Of a stretch of DNA of 64,000 bases, positions 19,285 through 29,862 are shown piece after piece. Positions within the stretch are counted from its first letter, which is position 1. The number at the start of each line of letters is the position of its first letter. The stretch lies in contig OY723259.1 of assembly GCA_963210315.1 (NCBI GenBank), positions 310,001 through 374,000 of the forward strand. The letters run 5' to 3'. The DNA comes from Rhynchopus euleeides (taxonomy: Eukaryota > Euglenozoa > Diplonemea > Diplonemida > Diplonemidae). A program made the position numbers and the translations under genes. A model generated the notes under the pieces. The model saw only the letters and a list, made by a program, of their open reading frames with translations. It ran no database searches and was not told the origin of the DNA.

Positions 19285-20530
19285 GAGGTGCTTCTACGGC
19301 GTCTCCTACACGGGTGCAACGGTGTTCCCTACACGGGTTGTGTGCCCCTCGGGCTTGAAGTGCTCCTACGGCGTCTCCTACACGGGTGCAACGGCGTTCC
19401 CTACACGGGTTGTGTGCCCCTCGGGCTTGAAGTGCTCCTAACGGCGTTCCCTACACGGGTGCTACGGCGTTCCCTACACGGGTTGTGTGCCCCTCGGGCT
19501 TGAAGTGCTTCTACGGCGTTCCCTACACGGGTGCTACGGCGTTCCCTACACGGGTTGTGTGCCCCTCGGGCTTGAAGTGCTCCTAACGGCGTTCCCTACA
19601 CGGGTGCTACGGCGTTCCCTACACGGGTTGTGTGCCCCTCGGGCTTGAAGTGCTTCTACGGCGTTCCCTACACGGGTGCTACGGCGTTCCCTACACGGGT
19701 TGTGTGCCCCTCGGGCTTGAAGTGCTCCTAACGGCGTTCCCTACACGGGTGCTACGGCGTTCCCTACACGGGTTGTGTGCCCCTCGGGATTGAAGTGCTT
19801 CTACGGCGTTCCCTACACGGGTGCAACGGCGTTCCCTACACGGGTTGTGTGCCCCTCGGGCTTGAAGTGCTCCTACGGCGTCTCCTACACGGGTGCTACG
19901 GCGTTCCCTACACGGGTTGTGTGCCCCTCGGGATTGAAGTGCTTCTACGGCGTTCCCTACACGGGTGCAGCGGCGTTCCCTACACGGGTTGTGTGCCCCT
20001 CGGGCTTGAAGTGCTCCTACGGCGTCTCCTACACGGGTGCAACGGCGTTCCCTACACGGGTTGTGTGCCCCTCGGGCTTGAAGTGCTCCTAACGGCGTTC
20101 CCTACACGGGTGCTACGGCGTTCCCTACACGGGTTGTGTGCCCCTCGGGATTGAAGTGCTTCTACGGCGTTCCCTACACGGGTGCAACGGCGTTCCCTAC
20201 ACGGGTTGTGTGCCCCTCGGGCTTGAAGTGCTCCTACGGCGTCTCCTACACGGGTGCTACGGCGTTCCCTACACGGGTTGTGTGCCCCTCGGGATTGAAG
20301 TGCTTCTACGGCGTTCCCTACACGGGTGCAGCGGCGTTCCCTACACGGGTTGTGTGCCCCTCGGGCTTGAAGTGCTCCTACGGCGTCTCCTACACGGGTG
20401 CAACGGCGTTCCCTACACGGGTTGTGTGCCCCTCGGGCTTGAAGTGCTCCTACGGCGTTCCCTACACGGTGCTACGGCGTTCCCTACACGGGTTTTGTGC
20501 CCCTCGGGCTTGAAATGCTCCGGCGTTTCC
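19285..20530. repeat. tandem array upstream of gag in element B
   Basis: About 17 composite units of roughly 70 bp built from CGGCGTTCCCTACACGGGT (once or twice per unit) and GTGTGCCCCTCGGGCTTGAA. Variation is by unit type, with a few longer block copies (for example 19775-20092 and 20136-20450 are nearly identical), which points to recent unequal exchange. It lies between A1 and gag. Confidence 0.85.
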
Positions 20531-20547
20531 TACACGGTTGTTGTGCC

Positions 20548-20786
20548 CAATTTTTTCTTCAGATTTGACAACCAGGTTTAGCGTGGCCTTACCTTGTCGT
20601 CCGTCAAATCCTCCTGATGATTGTCTGGAAAAACCCAGTGATGTGTTTTGCCTGAAGTGCAGAGGTGAGGTGGAGCAGGTGGAGCACGAAACAGAAGTGA
20701 TCATGAGTCAGAGGCCAGTAAGCAGTCCCGAGTCCGTCGCGTCTCTGTAGCATTTCCCGTACCACACAAGTGTGTTATGTGCAAAA
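20548..20786 (-). repeat. A1 terminal repeat of retroelement B
   Basis: Nearly identical to 15125-15360 (from CTTCAGATTTGACAACCAGG to GTGTTATGTGCAAA). It marks the 5' end of element B. Beyond it the foldback arm resumes. Confidence 0.85.
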
Positions 20787-21773
20787 ATTTTTGTGACACA
20801 ACTTGTACCTGGACTGCACCCCACAGGGCACGTCAACCAGAGCAAACACACCTCAACCTGCCAGAGGCACAGAAGAGCTGGTGTTGTTGATTTTCCTGAA
20901 CCCGAATGGGTTCTCGGTGCCCTCCAGAGGTCAAAAGTCAAGCCAAAATGAGGTGCGAGCACAAGAATTGTTGTGGGAGAACCATGGTACAGATCGTGTC
21001 ACATATTTAGGGTGTTCCAGGGGAGCTCTCAGCAGCTGGGTCTGCGGCACGGCGCATCCGTTGCCAGGGAGCGCGTCCTCGGGTGTGGTGCCATGCCTGT
21101 GATCATGTGGCACAGGGGCGCGACGCGAGAGTCCCTACACTGCCTCCTCTGACGGGGAGGCAGCTGACTGGAACAGGCGCCTGGTCCAGCAGGCACGGGT
21201 ACAAAGGGCCAGAGGTACGCACAGCAGAATCAGCAGAAGCGCAAGCTTGCCCGTCTCCGCCTCCAGCCCCGACTTCAGATCGACGGCATGACGAGAGTAC
21301 TCTGAGGACGCGCTCCCTGGCAACGGATGCGCCGTGTCGCAGCTCAGTTGCTGAGAGCTCCCCTGGAACACCCTCAAAATGTGACACGATCTGTACCATG
21401 GTTCTCCCACAACAATTCTTGTGCTCGCACCTCATTTTGGCTTGACTTTTGACCTCTGGAGGGCACCGAGAACCCATTCGGGTTCAGGAAAACCAACAAC
21501 ACCAGCTCTTCTGTGCCTCTGGCAGGTTGAGGTGTGTTTGCTCTGGTTGACGTGCCCTGTGGGGTGCAGTCCAGGTACAAGTTGTGTCACAAAAAATTTC
21601 ATCGACAAAAACGGCATCGTCGGGGCCATACCACCCCCTGGGAGTGGGCGGAAATGAGTTTCCGGAGCATATTGGGCACTTTCTGCCAGCAGAATCACCT
21701 TTTTAGGGTCAAAAACTCGATTCTCAAAATTTGGCCTACGTACAGGCTTTTTTGGGTGCAGTGACCCCCCCTA
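20787..21773. repeat. inverted-repeat core of foldback element (arm, loop, arm)
   Basis: 20787-21080 pairs with 21304-21599 with few mismatches and could form a hairpin of almost 300 bp. 21600-21773 is the outer right arm, pairing with 2609-2772. The 220-bp loop holds no gene. A transcript would fold into a long double-stranded RNA. Confidence 0.85.
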
Positions 21774-22020
21774 CCCCCCCCCCAGCCTCGAGGAGCCTCC
21801 GCAGTGCAGCCACAACACGGTGTGGCAAGCCATCGCAGTGGTGCAATGACGCGGTAGCATGATACAGGTGATACATGACTACACGGTGGGATCTTGTAAA
21901 TTTTACATGTATAACTACAAGTATATACATGTATTATACATGTATAATACTTGCATGTCAACTATTATACATGTATAATACATGTATATGCCTGAAATAT
22001 ACATGTAAAATACATGTACC
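21774..22020. other. AT-rich stretch with TACATGTATA repeats
   Basis: After a C-rich run, 21890-22020 contains overlapping TACATGTATAATAC palindromes. It is unusually AT-rich for this window. No gene is seen. Confidence 0.5.
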
Positions 22021-22022
22021 GT

Positions 22023-22346
22023 ATACGTAAATATTTTAGAACGTAAATATTATGGAACGTAAATATTTTGGAACGCTGGTGGGTTGGCGTTCCAGATTTT
22101 TTTCGTTCCATAATATTTACAGGGCTTTCTGCGACTCGGGGACTTGGACCAGGTGATCGGACGGCGTACAGAGTCCCTGACGGGACCTACTCGTGCACTT
22201 TTCGCGCGATTCCTGACGCAAGCCGTCCTCACCACCGAGTCCCCAACTGGCCCTGTAAATATTTTAGAACGTAAATATTATGGAACGGACCGGCCAAAAA
22301 TGGGCCCGTTCCATAATATTTACGTTCCATAATATTTACGTATAGG
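22023..22346. mobile_element. MITE with TACGTAAATATT iterons and TA flanks
   Basis: Each end carries two copies of an ~19-bp iteron (ACGTAAATATTWTRGAACG) in inverted orientation, with TATACG and CGTATA at the borders. Inner inverted copies next to CCCTGTAAATATT (about 22100-22125 and 22250-22275) suggest that one MITE has inserted into, or duplicated within, another. A TA duplication would fit the Tc1/mariner group. It is non-coding. Confidence 0.7.
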
Positions 22347-24180
22347 AGGGTGTCCTAAATTTAGGAAATTTTTGAAAAATTTGGAAAATTTTGGGGGATT
22401 TTTTGAAAAAATGGCAAAAAAAAGGGTGTGGGGAGTTGGGTCCAGTTTAGCAAAGTCCGTGTATTTGGACGCGGCCCCTCAGATAAGGAAGCCGCGTCTC
22501 AGGTGCAGGATGTGGGGTGTTGTCGATTTTTCAGGGTTCGACATTCTCGGGCTGGACGGAGAGAAACGGTGGGTGCAACTCTGATCTGAAAAAACTTCAA
22601 CGGAAAAAACGGGGTGTAGCTCCCTGACTGACGAGCAGCGGGAGGTGGCGAAGAGAAGCTCCTCATGCGTGGCGGCCTCCCTCGTTCGCGGCGGGTGAGG
22701 CATGCGGGGGTACGAGAGCGGCACCCGCCTGAGTTCTTTATGGAACCCACAAACCTGGGTGGCCTCACGGATGTGAGGTTGGAAATGCTCCGGGAGACAG
22801 CCGATGGCGCCTCAACGCCACAGGCTATCGTTGCCGGCTTGGTGCCCATATGGTGCAAGATGAGCGGCGGAATCCGCGAACTTCGGGAACTATCAGGTAG
22901 TTTGAACGCTGAAGACTGCCCCGCCAGGCTGAATGGGAGTCACAACGCGATGAGGAACAAGGATCAGCAGCGCCCTTTGCGGCAAACACAGGGCAGCTCT
23001 CCCTGAGCAGCTGGGAATGAAACGGGACGGAACTAACGAGCAGCAGCGAAAATATTGCAGAGCACCAGTAACCACAACGAGTCCATGACACAAGTGGAAC
23101 TGCAGACACGGGGCAGCCAAGAAACCGACGCAGTCGCAGGAGACCACCTCCACTGTCAGAACGAGCAGAACTGAGAGACACTCAATGGGATGGAGCGGAA
23201 TCACTGGAACGGGGACACACTGCTGGCACACAGGACAGACAGACAGAAGTCAGAGTGAAACGGTTGTACAAAGGGCTCGGCTTTACCGACGTCCTTAGTA
23301 CAGAGTGAAACGACGACGCCGCCGAAGGCGGCCAATCCGCCGCCCGAAGGGCGGCGGAAAAATTTTTGGGGTGTTTTTGGGTGAAAAACCGGGCAACCTG
23401 GGCCCTTTGGGACCACACAGGCCAGGAAAGGTTTTTGTTTGTGCGCACCTGTACGTGTATGGGTGTCCATACGTGCGCTGCCAACAGTCTTTTTTACCGT
23501 GACCTGAGCAGGTTATAGCAAAAAAGACCTGGTGTCTGCTTCGTGTGCACAAGCGGCCCACTATTGACCCCCCCCCCCCCCCGCCTCCCTTGCCGTTTGC
23601 TCTGGCCCGTTTCTCAGCCTTACTCACTGCGGCTTCGTATCTCGTCACTCTGTTATTACTCTCCCGGTAGGCTGATCAGCAGCATTATGACCGGTCCTGT
23701 CAGGGGAATCTGGGAGGGGGGACGGGGGAATACTCTGTTGCACCGGCTCCCTTCCATGGGAGGGTGCGCTGGGGCTGTAACGCCTGGCACGAGGTTCCAA
23801 ATCGGGGTCTCCGAGGGGCGGAGGAGAGAGTCCTCAGCCGAACATCAGCTTTTATAAACGCAGCAGGAAAACAAAGGGCCGCGAATTTCGACACCTTCAC
23901 CGTGTTGCGTTGCCCGGAGTACCAGGGCAAGCCCCCCGGAGACTCCACTGTGGTGCCAGGCCCATCAGGGGCATCGCATCGCATCGACCGGCACACCCTG
24001 TGGTGTGACGTGGCTGTCTTCTCAAGGAGCCGGCATCCTTGCAGCGTTTGGAGGAGCCCTTCAGGAGGCATCACTCAGGGACCAACAGCATCTCAACCGC
24101 TTGGCGGGAGACCCCCTCATGGGGCTGCACCCGTGCACCGACGACCCAACACGCTAAGCGGGAGAACCCCTCAGGGAGAC
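22347..24180. other. unannotated stretch before retroelement C
   Basis: No gene is supported. The GC hairpin GCCGCCGAAGGCGGC / CCGCCGCCCGAAGGGCGG lies at 23312-23360. Short CCCTCAGGG-type repeats at 24055-24180 may belong to the 3' end of element C. Open frames here lack domain-like composition. Confidence 0.35.
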
Positions 24181-25920
24181 TCACCCCGACCCGATAGCAC
24201 GCCGCTTCTCCAGTGGAAGAGCCCCATCAGGGGGCATCGTTCCGGACTTGCGTTTCCTCTGGTCCCCGCAGGCAGTCGGGGCACCCCCGGTCGGTGGCAG
24301 CGTCTGCACTTCGCTTGGGTCCGTAGGCACCGTGCTTCTCAGGGGCACGCGGCATCCCATCTCCCCCCGGGGGAACCGGGAGAACCGATCCGCAGGGTTC
24401 AACGACGTATGTACATATCTCGCGGCGAAGGAGCATCCCGCATTGCTCAATGTGGAGACGATCTGCCCGATCACTTTCCCTGCCCAACCATCTAAGGAGT
24501 AGCCCGCGTTCACTCCCTGAACGACAGCGGTGTTGTCGATGAAAAGCACAATGTGGCATGGCGTCTCCAGCCATCTGACACAGAAGCCGGCCAAGCGTGC
24601 TGCAGCGTGCAGCTCCTTGTGATATATGGGGAGGCCGGCCACATCAGGCGGGAACGGCCCGTAGAAACCATGATTGTCGACCACACAGCCCCACCCGGAG
24701 CTGCTGGCATCCGAAAAAACCGCGACCTGCCTGGTCAGAGGGGGTTGCCACATCTGCCACTCGTTCAGCTCAAGCGTTGCCAGCTCGGTCCTCATGACTT
24801 GCCTGCATTCGATGGGGAGGAGCGCCGGAGCATCCCAGAAACCGCCGGTCATCTCGCCCGCCTCTGCTCGCCCGGCTCTCGCCGTGTCAGACATCCAACG
24901 AAGGATGGTTGTGAGGTGCGCCAGCCGGAGTTTGAGTACATGTGCCCTCCAGACCAGGCAGCCGCACAGCCGCCACCACAGCCGCATTGGGAGGTGACCC
25001 TCCATATCCAGTTCGCGGGCAGCATCACGCACCTTCTCGACCCACGCAGGGGCCAGTCTCCAGCATTTGTCCCGCAGGTCAAGCTCCATGCCGAGGAATT
25101 CCCCCCGACTGCGTATTGGGGTAGTGTCGCCGATGATCACCCGATACCGCCCGCACAGGGCCCGGAACGACTCCGCAGCTCGTTGTAACAGCGCCGCAGA
25201 TGTGGAGGCGAACAGCACGTTGTCTACCCATGTGATGTGGTCCACCCCACTCGCTGCAGCCCCCGCCAGTGTTACCGATGTTGCCTGTGCTAGTTGGGGA
25301 CTGCCCGTGTAGCCCATGGCCAGGCGACGCATGCGCAAAACCTTGTTTCCCGCCCTGAAGGAGAAGAACCGTCGTGACTCAGCAGGGAGCTCCAGCTGGA
25401 AAAAAAATTGGCAAAGTCAAAGTCGCAGAAAAGGGTGTTGCGCATCATGGTGTCGATGATCTCGGCGTAGGACGGGAGGTGGCACGGAGGCAGGGACACA
25501 GACGCCAGACACAGGTTCAGCTGCTTGCAACTCAGGATAAAGCGCAGGAAACCCGCCCGCTTCTTTGCGACGGTGAATGCCCCCGAGTAGAGGGGCCTCG
25601 GTGAGGCTTTAGAATCCTGTCGAGGCGCTGGTTCGGCGATGTGCCCGTTCAGAAGGTCCGGCACCAGAGGCGTGAGGAGTGCGTTCGTGGGGCCCCGCAT
25701 CCTACCACTCTGTTCCGTTGCATGCTGCTTCAGAAAGTCTGGGGAGATACATCGGAAGTGTCGGGCTAGGTCGGGGAAATCAGCGAGGAGGGTCGAGGTA
25801 TCGATGGGGTCCGAGGGCGCAGGGCTGATCTGGCCATCATAACAGGCTTTTGGAGCGCGCGTGCCGCTAGTCGAATCAAACCAGGCCGCCGCATAGTCGT
25901 ACCCCCGGAGCAGCCGGGTC
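24181..25920 (-). pseudogene. RT/RNase H region of retroelement C, broken
   Basis: Reverse transcriptase segments (FILSCKQLN, FCDFDFANFF, TWVDNVLFAS) and an RNase H-like domain (VAVFSDASSSGWGCVV, IVLFIDNTAVVQGVNAGYS) are clear. The region is not open throughout, with about one break. Further decay outside the visible part cannot be judged. Confidence 0.75.
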
Positions 25921-26857
25921 AGCGTGACAGCCACTCCGTCGCCCCCGCTGACACCACCGTTGAGCCCCACGTGGTTCGATCCGTGTACTGCCGGGTTGTC
26001 TCCACGTTGCGATGGCGGCCCAGGGCCTGGGCTGCCTGCTCTCCTGCTATCTCTGCCGTGTGGGAGAGGGTGGCGTGTCGCACAAGGTGGGGCGTCACCC
26101 CGAGGTGGGTCTTCGTAAAGCTGAGGTATGTCCGGTACTCCAACTCGGGGAACACGTAGCCCTCGGGGGTTGTGCTTCCCACCCTGTTGAGGAGACTGCT
26201 CGCCACCTCCGCCGATCGGGGAAAGCTCAGTGTTTGTCCGAGGGACTTGCGATCTGTCTTGCCGCCCGCCAAGGTGATCACGATCCTCTCCCCCTGCACC
26301 CGCACATGCTTCGCCCGAAGCCGGACCAGGTCCACAAACCGTGCACCGATACTGACCTGAAGCAACAGGGCGTGATGATCGACTGTCTGGCCCGACCTCG
26401 CTGCACTGAGGATGGTAGCCACCGGGGGTGTCGCTGCCCGCTTGGCCTCCAGCCGGTCGAACTCTTTGAACAGGGGGCTCAGGCCCTTCGTGTACGCCGA
26501 CACCTGACCCACCCGTGCCATTCTGTAGAACGTAATTGCTTGATTTGCTGACGAGGCCTGGAAGTGGCCCTGTTGCATCTTCCATTCCACCCACATCAGA
26601 TACGCCATGTCGTTGCCAATGGTGGGATCGTGGGCCTGAAGGGTGCTCCGAAAGGCATCCGCCCTCTTCAGCACCGAGAGGAAAGGCTGAGGGGAGGCGT
26701 ATGCGCTGCGTATCCTCTTCAACGTCAGGTCCTTCAGATCCTCGATCGCGTCCGGTTCGATCCCTTCTTTCTTTCGCGACTTGATACGGTCGAAGACCGG
26801 CCGCCACTGCTCGTACACAGGGGGAGGGGGGGGAGGGTTTGCCAGGGTTGGAGTCAT
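25919..26857 (-). CDS. tyrosine recombinase of retroelement C
   Basis: 312 residues, open. SIGARFVDLVRL (first arginine), TPHLVRHATLSHTAEI, LGRHRNVETT and TRQYTD supply the R-H-R-H-Y active-site positions. It overlaps the start of the RT region, as in the sister elements. Confidence 0.82.
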   Translation of the reverse strand: MTPTLANPPPPPPVYEQWRPVFDRIKSRKKEGIEPDAIEDLKDLTLKRIRSAYASPQPFLSVLKRADAFRSTLQAHDPTIGNDMAYLMWVEWKMQQGHFQASSANQAITFYRMARVGQVSAYTKGLSPLFKEFDRLEAKRAATPPVATILSAARSGQTVDHHALLLQVSIGARFVDLVRLRAKHVRVQGERIVITLAGGKTDRKSLGQTLSFPRSAEVASSLLNRVGSTTPEGYVFPELEYRTYLSFTKTHLGVTPHLVRHATLSHTAEIAGEQAAQALGRHRNVETTRQYTDRTTWGSTVVSAGATEWLSR

Positions 26858-26945
26858 GCACGGGGCGGGGGGATGGAGTTGGGGGGGTGGGGGGAGGGGT
26901 TGAGGGGAGGGGAGGGAGGGACAAGGAGGGAGGCACAGGCGGCTG

Positions 26946-27211
26946 TCACTTTCCCGCCTGCCGAGGGCCCCTGTTGTTGAACAGCTGGATGGGGCGCCTC
27001 TGCGGGTAGGGGTTGCTGCGGTGTTGATGGTGGGGCGGCGGGGGTGCAGGCTTCGCCTCCTTTGCCTCCTTTGCCTTCAGGTCGCTCGCTGCGACTGCCC
27101 GTGCGTCTCCTTCAATTCGAACCTGCCATTCCGCAGAGAACTTGGTCCAAGCCATGCGCTTGGCCTTGTCCTCGTAGTGTCTCCTCGCCCCCAAACCGAG
27201 CGAACCCAGTT
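26946..27211 (-). CDS. C-terminal part of a gag-like protein, retroelement C
   Basis: About 88 residues ending at a stop at 26946: an alpha-helical piece (ARRHYEDKAKRMAWTKFSAE) and a Pro/His/Arg/Asn-rich basic tail. Its place directly upstream of the recombinase and its basic tail match gag in A and B. The rest lies in the run of N. Confidence 0.55.
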
Positions 27212-27411
27212 NNNNNNNNNNNNNNNNNNNNNNNNNNNNNNNNNNNNNNNNNNNNNNNNNNNNNNNNNNNNNNNNNNNNNNNNNNNNNNNNNNNNNNNNN
27301 NNNNNNNNNNNNNNNNNNNNNNNNNNNNNNNNNNNNNNNNNNNNNNNNNNNNNNNNNNNNNNNNNNNNNNNNNNNNNNNNNNNNNNNNNNNNNNNNNNNN
27401 NNNNNNNNNNN
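27212..27411. other. assembly gap, 200 N
   Basis: A run of exactly 200 N, the usual size of a placeholder of unknown length. Left of it is the gag tail of element C. Right of it, at the very first base, begins a copy of the DNA upstream of the WD40 gene at 36175. Confidence 0.98.
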
Positions 27412-28146
27412 CTGGGTGATCCGCAAACACACAGAAAGGAAATGCATAACCAAGCTCGCACAGAAATCAACCCAAATCTGCCACATCTCTCATCGCCACA
27501 CATTGCCTCCGCACAGTGCCTTTTCCGGTTCGTTCCGTGCATTTTTTTCGGTCTTAACAACCGACCCGACCCTACACACCCCCCCCCCTCCTCCCCCCAC
27601 CCCGATGGAGCGCTGCCAGCAGCCTCGAGAGACAAGTCGGAAAACAGCACCACCACCACCACCCCTCCCCCATCCACCGCACCTTCTCGGAGCTTCGGAG
27701 AGGGAGGGGGGAGGGGTGTAGGCACGAAACCAACGCACACCCACAATGTGCAGGGCAACACACCACACACAGACACACACCCATCCCATACAGCCATCAC
27801 CAAGCCCCTCCACTCCCCACCCCCTCGTTGGATCGCTCGCCGCCTTCCGAGATGTTTGAAAGACGGAAAGAGAGAGAGTGCGCGGTCCTCCGTGCGCGGT
27901 CACCGCACGCGCCCACAGGCTTCCGGGCCTACCTTAATCCTCCCTCCTCACGTAGCGCGTCACCGGGCGCTACAGACCGTGTGGCGCCTGCGCCTTCTCC
28001 TCCTCCTGTGTCACTTCCCTCACCCCACCAGAGCAGCTCCTCTCTCAAACAAGGGGAGTCTACCGGGCCGCGGGCCCGCGTAGTTAAGTAGACGACACCC
28101 TTGGGGTGCGAGTATTTTCGTTTCGGGGATATTCACACTATAAGCA

Positions 28147-28148
<2 letters not shown>
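27412..28148. repeat. copy of the WD40-gene upstream region (see 36195-36931)
   Basis: About 99% identical to 36195-36931 over its whole length, ending in a GA microsatellite in both. In the other copy this DNA lies directly upstream of the zinc-finger/B-box/WD40 gene. Here the gene is missing and the gap takes its place. It is either a segmental duplication or a mis-joined contig end. Confidence 0.9.
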
Positions 28149-28223
<75 letters not shown>

Positions 28224-28232
28224 GGAGAGATG
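28149..28232. repeat. (GA)n microsatellite
   Basis: About 40 GA units with one interruption. The equivalent tract at 36932-37090 is roughly twice as long. Confidence 0.95.
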
Positions 28233-28372
28233 TGGGTGTCGGCCCGACCCCGACACCTTCAGGCCCTAGGGCACCGCTGCCCAAGGCATGAGAGGGTGAT
28301 ACAGAGGGGGAGAGAGAGAGAGAGAGCAGGGGGGGGGGTAATCACTATCGTCGATCGGCAATTTTTTCGGCA

Positions 28373-28536
28373 CACGGTGGACTCCAGCGGGGGTAGGGTA
28401 ACCCTTTGCGGGAGTCTCAACTAGGGGGAGTCCAACTCCCGCTAGCGGGAGTATAGACTCCCGCTAGCGGGAGTCTTTGACACCCGCTCAGACTCCCGCT
28501 CCCAGACTCCCGCTAGGGCCGCTGGAGTCCACCGTG
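28373..28536. mobile_element. 164-bp non-autonomous CACGGTGG element
   Basis: Ends CACGGTGGACTCCAGCGG and CCGCTGGAGTCCACCGTG, flanked by CA on both sides. The inside is only the subterminal palindromes (CTCCCGCTAGCGGGAG) of the larger elements N1 and N2. It is an internal-deletion derivative. Confidence 0.88.
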
Positions 28537-29792
28537 CAATTTTTTCACCAAGTACAGTGGGGTCAGGGTATAAGATAGACTTTTTTTCTGGCGCCGTTTT
28601 CCGGTTTTTCTGGTTTTGAAAATTTTTCGCGCGCGCCTTCGGCGCGCGCGACCCGCGCAAACCCTCCCAGAATCTGAGAGGGCCCGGTGCCTGCGCGCGT
28701 CCTGTCGTACTGAGGCTGCTTGGTGGGGCAGGCGCAGCAGCTGCTTTGAAAGTTTGGACTCTCGGCCAAAAAACCGGTCTGGTGCCGCAGGGGGGTCTGG
28801 GGGGCGGAGCCCCCCAGCCGCCGGAGGCCACGGTAGTGAACATCTGTTCCCTACAGTCTGGATTCGCTTGTAAGTAGGAAGGCTTCGCTGTATCGCAGCC
28901 CGGCCAGCAGGAGATCACTGGTCCTTGAGGGCTCAACCTTCAGGGTGGAGGAGGACGGGGGAGCGACCACTCGTGACAGGTGTGCGTTGTGGGTGGAGTG
29001 GGTGCACGACAGAATGGCCAAAGGGTCCACGAGATCTCTGCACACATTCCGTTATCGAGGAGATGGGCACCTGCTTTCTCCCCAGCTGTGACGACAGGCA
29101 ACAAACAAATCTCATCTGTTAGTTGCCCCCAATAGGCTTGGCGACCTTCAAGACTGCTTGAAAGTCGTTCGTGTTCTCGTCTCAGCCCTCCAGACAAGCA
29201 GATCTGTCTCGAGTTGGTGGGCTGTCGCCATGTATTCGATGGCACCGAGTGACGCTGCACAGAGGCAGACGACACGGTGAACTCCAGCGGAGGTTACCCT
29301 ACCTCCGCTGGAGTACACCGTGTGTCTCCCATGAGTCTCAACTAGCGGGAGTCTTAGCGTAAATTAGCTCTCCAGTACAGACTGCAGTCTTAGACTCCCT
29401 CTTAGACATGGTGGCTGGAGTCCACCATGTGTGCACCTTCAAAACAGAAGAGACCTGCATGACGAGGGCATCGCCACCCACCGGGCCACCCGCTAGGTCC
29501 ATTTTTTCTTCTCCGCTTCTCTGCCTTCTTTGGACTATTTGAGCTCTGTGCGGATCACGATGGGGTCACTTTCTATTTTTTTATGGCGTTTTTTCTGACT
29601 GTTTTACTGTCCCAAAGTCACAAAAAAAACCGCCAAAAATGAGACCGACCTTTTTTTTTCCAGAAAACCGGGAACCGGGAAACCCTGGTTTTGAAAACCG
29701 GAAAACCAGACCTATCTTATCCCCTGAGTGGGGTGGGTCTTAGGCGGTCGTGTACTCTCCGTCAATCCTCCGTCAGTTCTCAGCTCATTTCA
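28537..29792. other. repeat relics, no gene
   Basis: 28784-28850 is a fragment of the hAT family's internal palindrome block. 29273-29322 is a 50-bp palindromic remnant with CACGGTG ends. 29340-29430 holds further scraps of the same family. AT-rich pieces at 28555-28620 and 29680-29730 (CCGGTTTTCCAG-type) are inverted relatives of each other. No protein-like frame is seen. Confidence 0.5.
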
Positions 29793-29862
29793 TTCCATCA
29801 GGAAATGCACCAACCTCCTGTTGTTCATGCACTGACGATCACCCCGTAGCGAAGACCCTCAG
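29793..29862. mobile_element. partial GGGGYCTTCGCT mini-element
   Basis: Inverted orientation: AGGAAATGCACCAA and CACTGACGATCACCCCGTAGCGAAGACC match one half of the 106-bp family. The other end is missing. Confidence 0.6.

Larger units (their letters stand above)
15016..20786 (-). mobile_element. YR retrotransposon B (DIRS/VIPER-like) with split direct repeats
   Basis: Minus-strand retroelement fossil, organised like A: A1 (about 20548-20786), tandem array, gag, tyrosine recombinase, RT/RNase H, B1 (15361-15418), A2 (15074-15360), B2 (15016-15073). Coding regions look open. Its sequence is well diverged from A although both share the inner 3' start CAGGACCCT just inside B1. It is a second family of the same clade. 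It sits between A and the interrupted arm of the foldback element. Confidence 0.85.
2609..21773. mobile_element. long-armed foldback DNA element, copy 1, hosting nested retroelements
   Basis: The outer ends are TAGGGGGGGGTCACTG at 2609 and its reverse complement ending at 21773. The segment 2609-2772 is repeated inverted at 21600-21773. The inverted homology then continues as 20787-21080 against 21304-21599. The left arm is therefore about 460 bp long and is split, after its first 164 bp, by everything at 2773-20786. The right arm is continuous. The loop (about 21081-21303) shows no gene. A related element lies at 44594-45752. No target duplication is clear. Confidence 0.75.
24181..27211 (-). 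mobile_element. YR retrotransposon C, broken and cut by the assembly gap
   Basis: Minus-strand retroelement fossil with the tail of a gag-like gene (26946-27211), a tyrosine recombinase (25919-26857) and an RT/RNase H region (about 24181-25920). The order is as in A and B, but the sequence is a third, distant family. The RT region shows about one break. The 5' part is lost in the gap. Split repeats could not be recognised. Confidence 0.75.

Noticed and set aside
19285-20530. Repeat-coding protein on the plus strand (CSYGVSYTGATAFPTRVV-type)
   Set aside because: Frames break with each length variant, and the array lies in the leader of retroelement B; no start or family support.
23305-23370. 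GCCGCC hairpins as a transcription terminator
   Set aside because: Rho-independent terminators do not apply in a nuclear genome; it is more likely part of a repeat.
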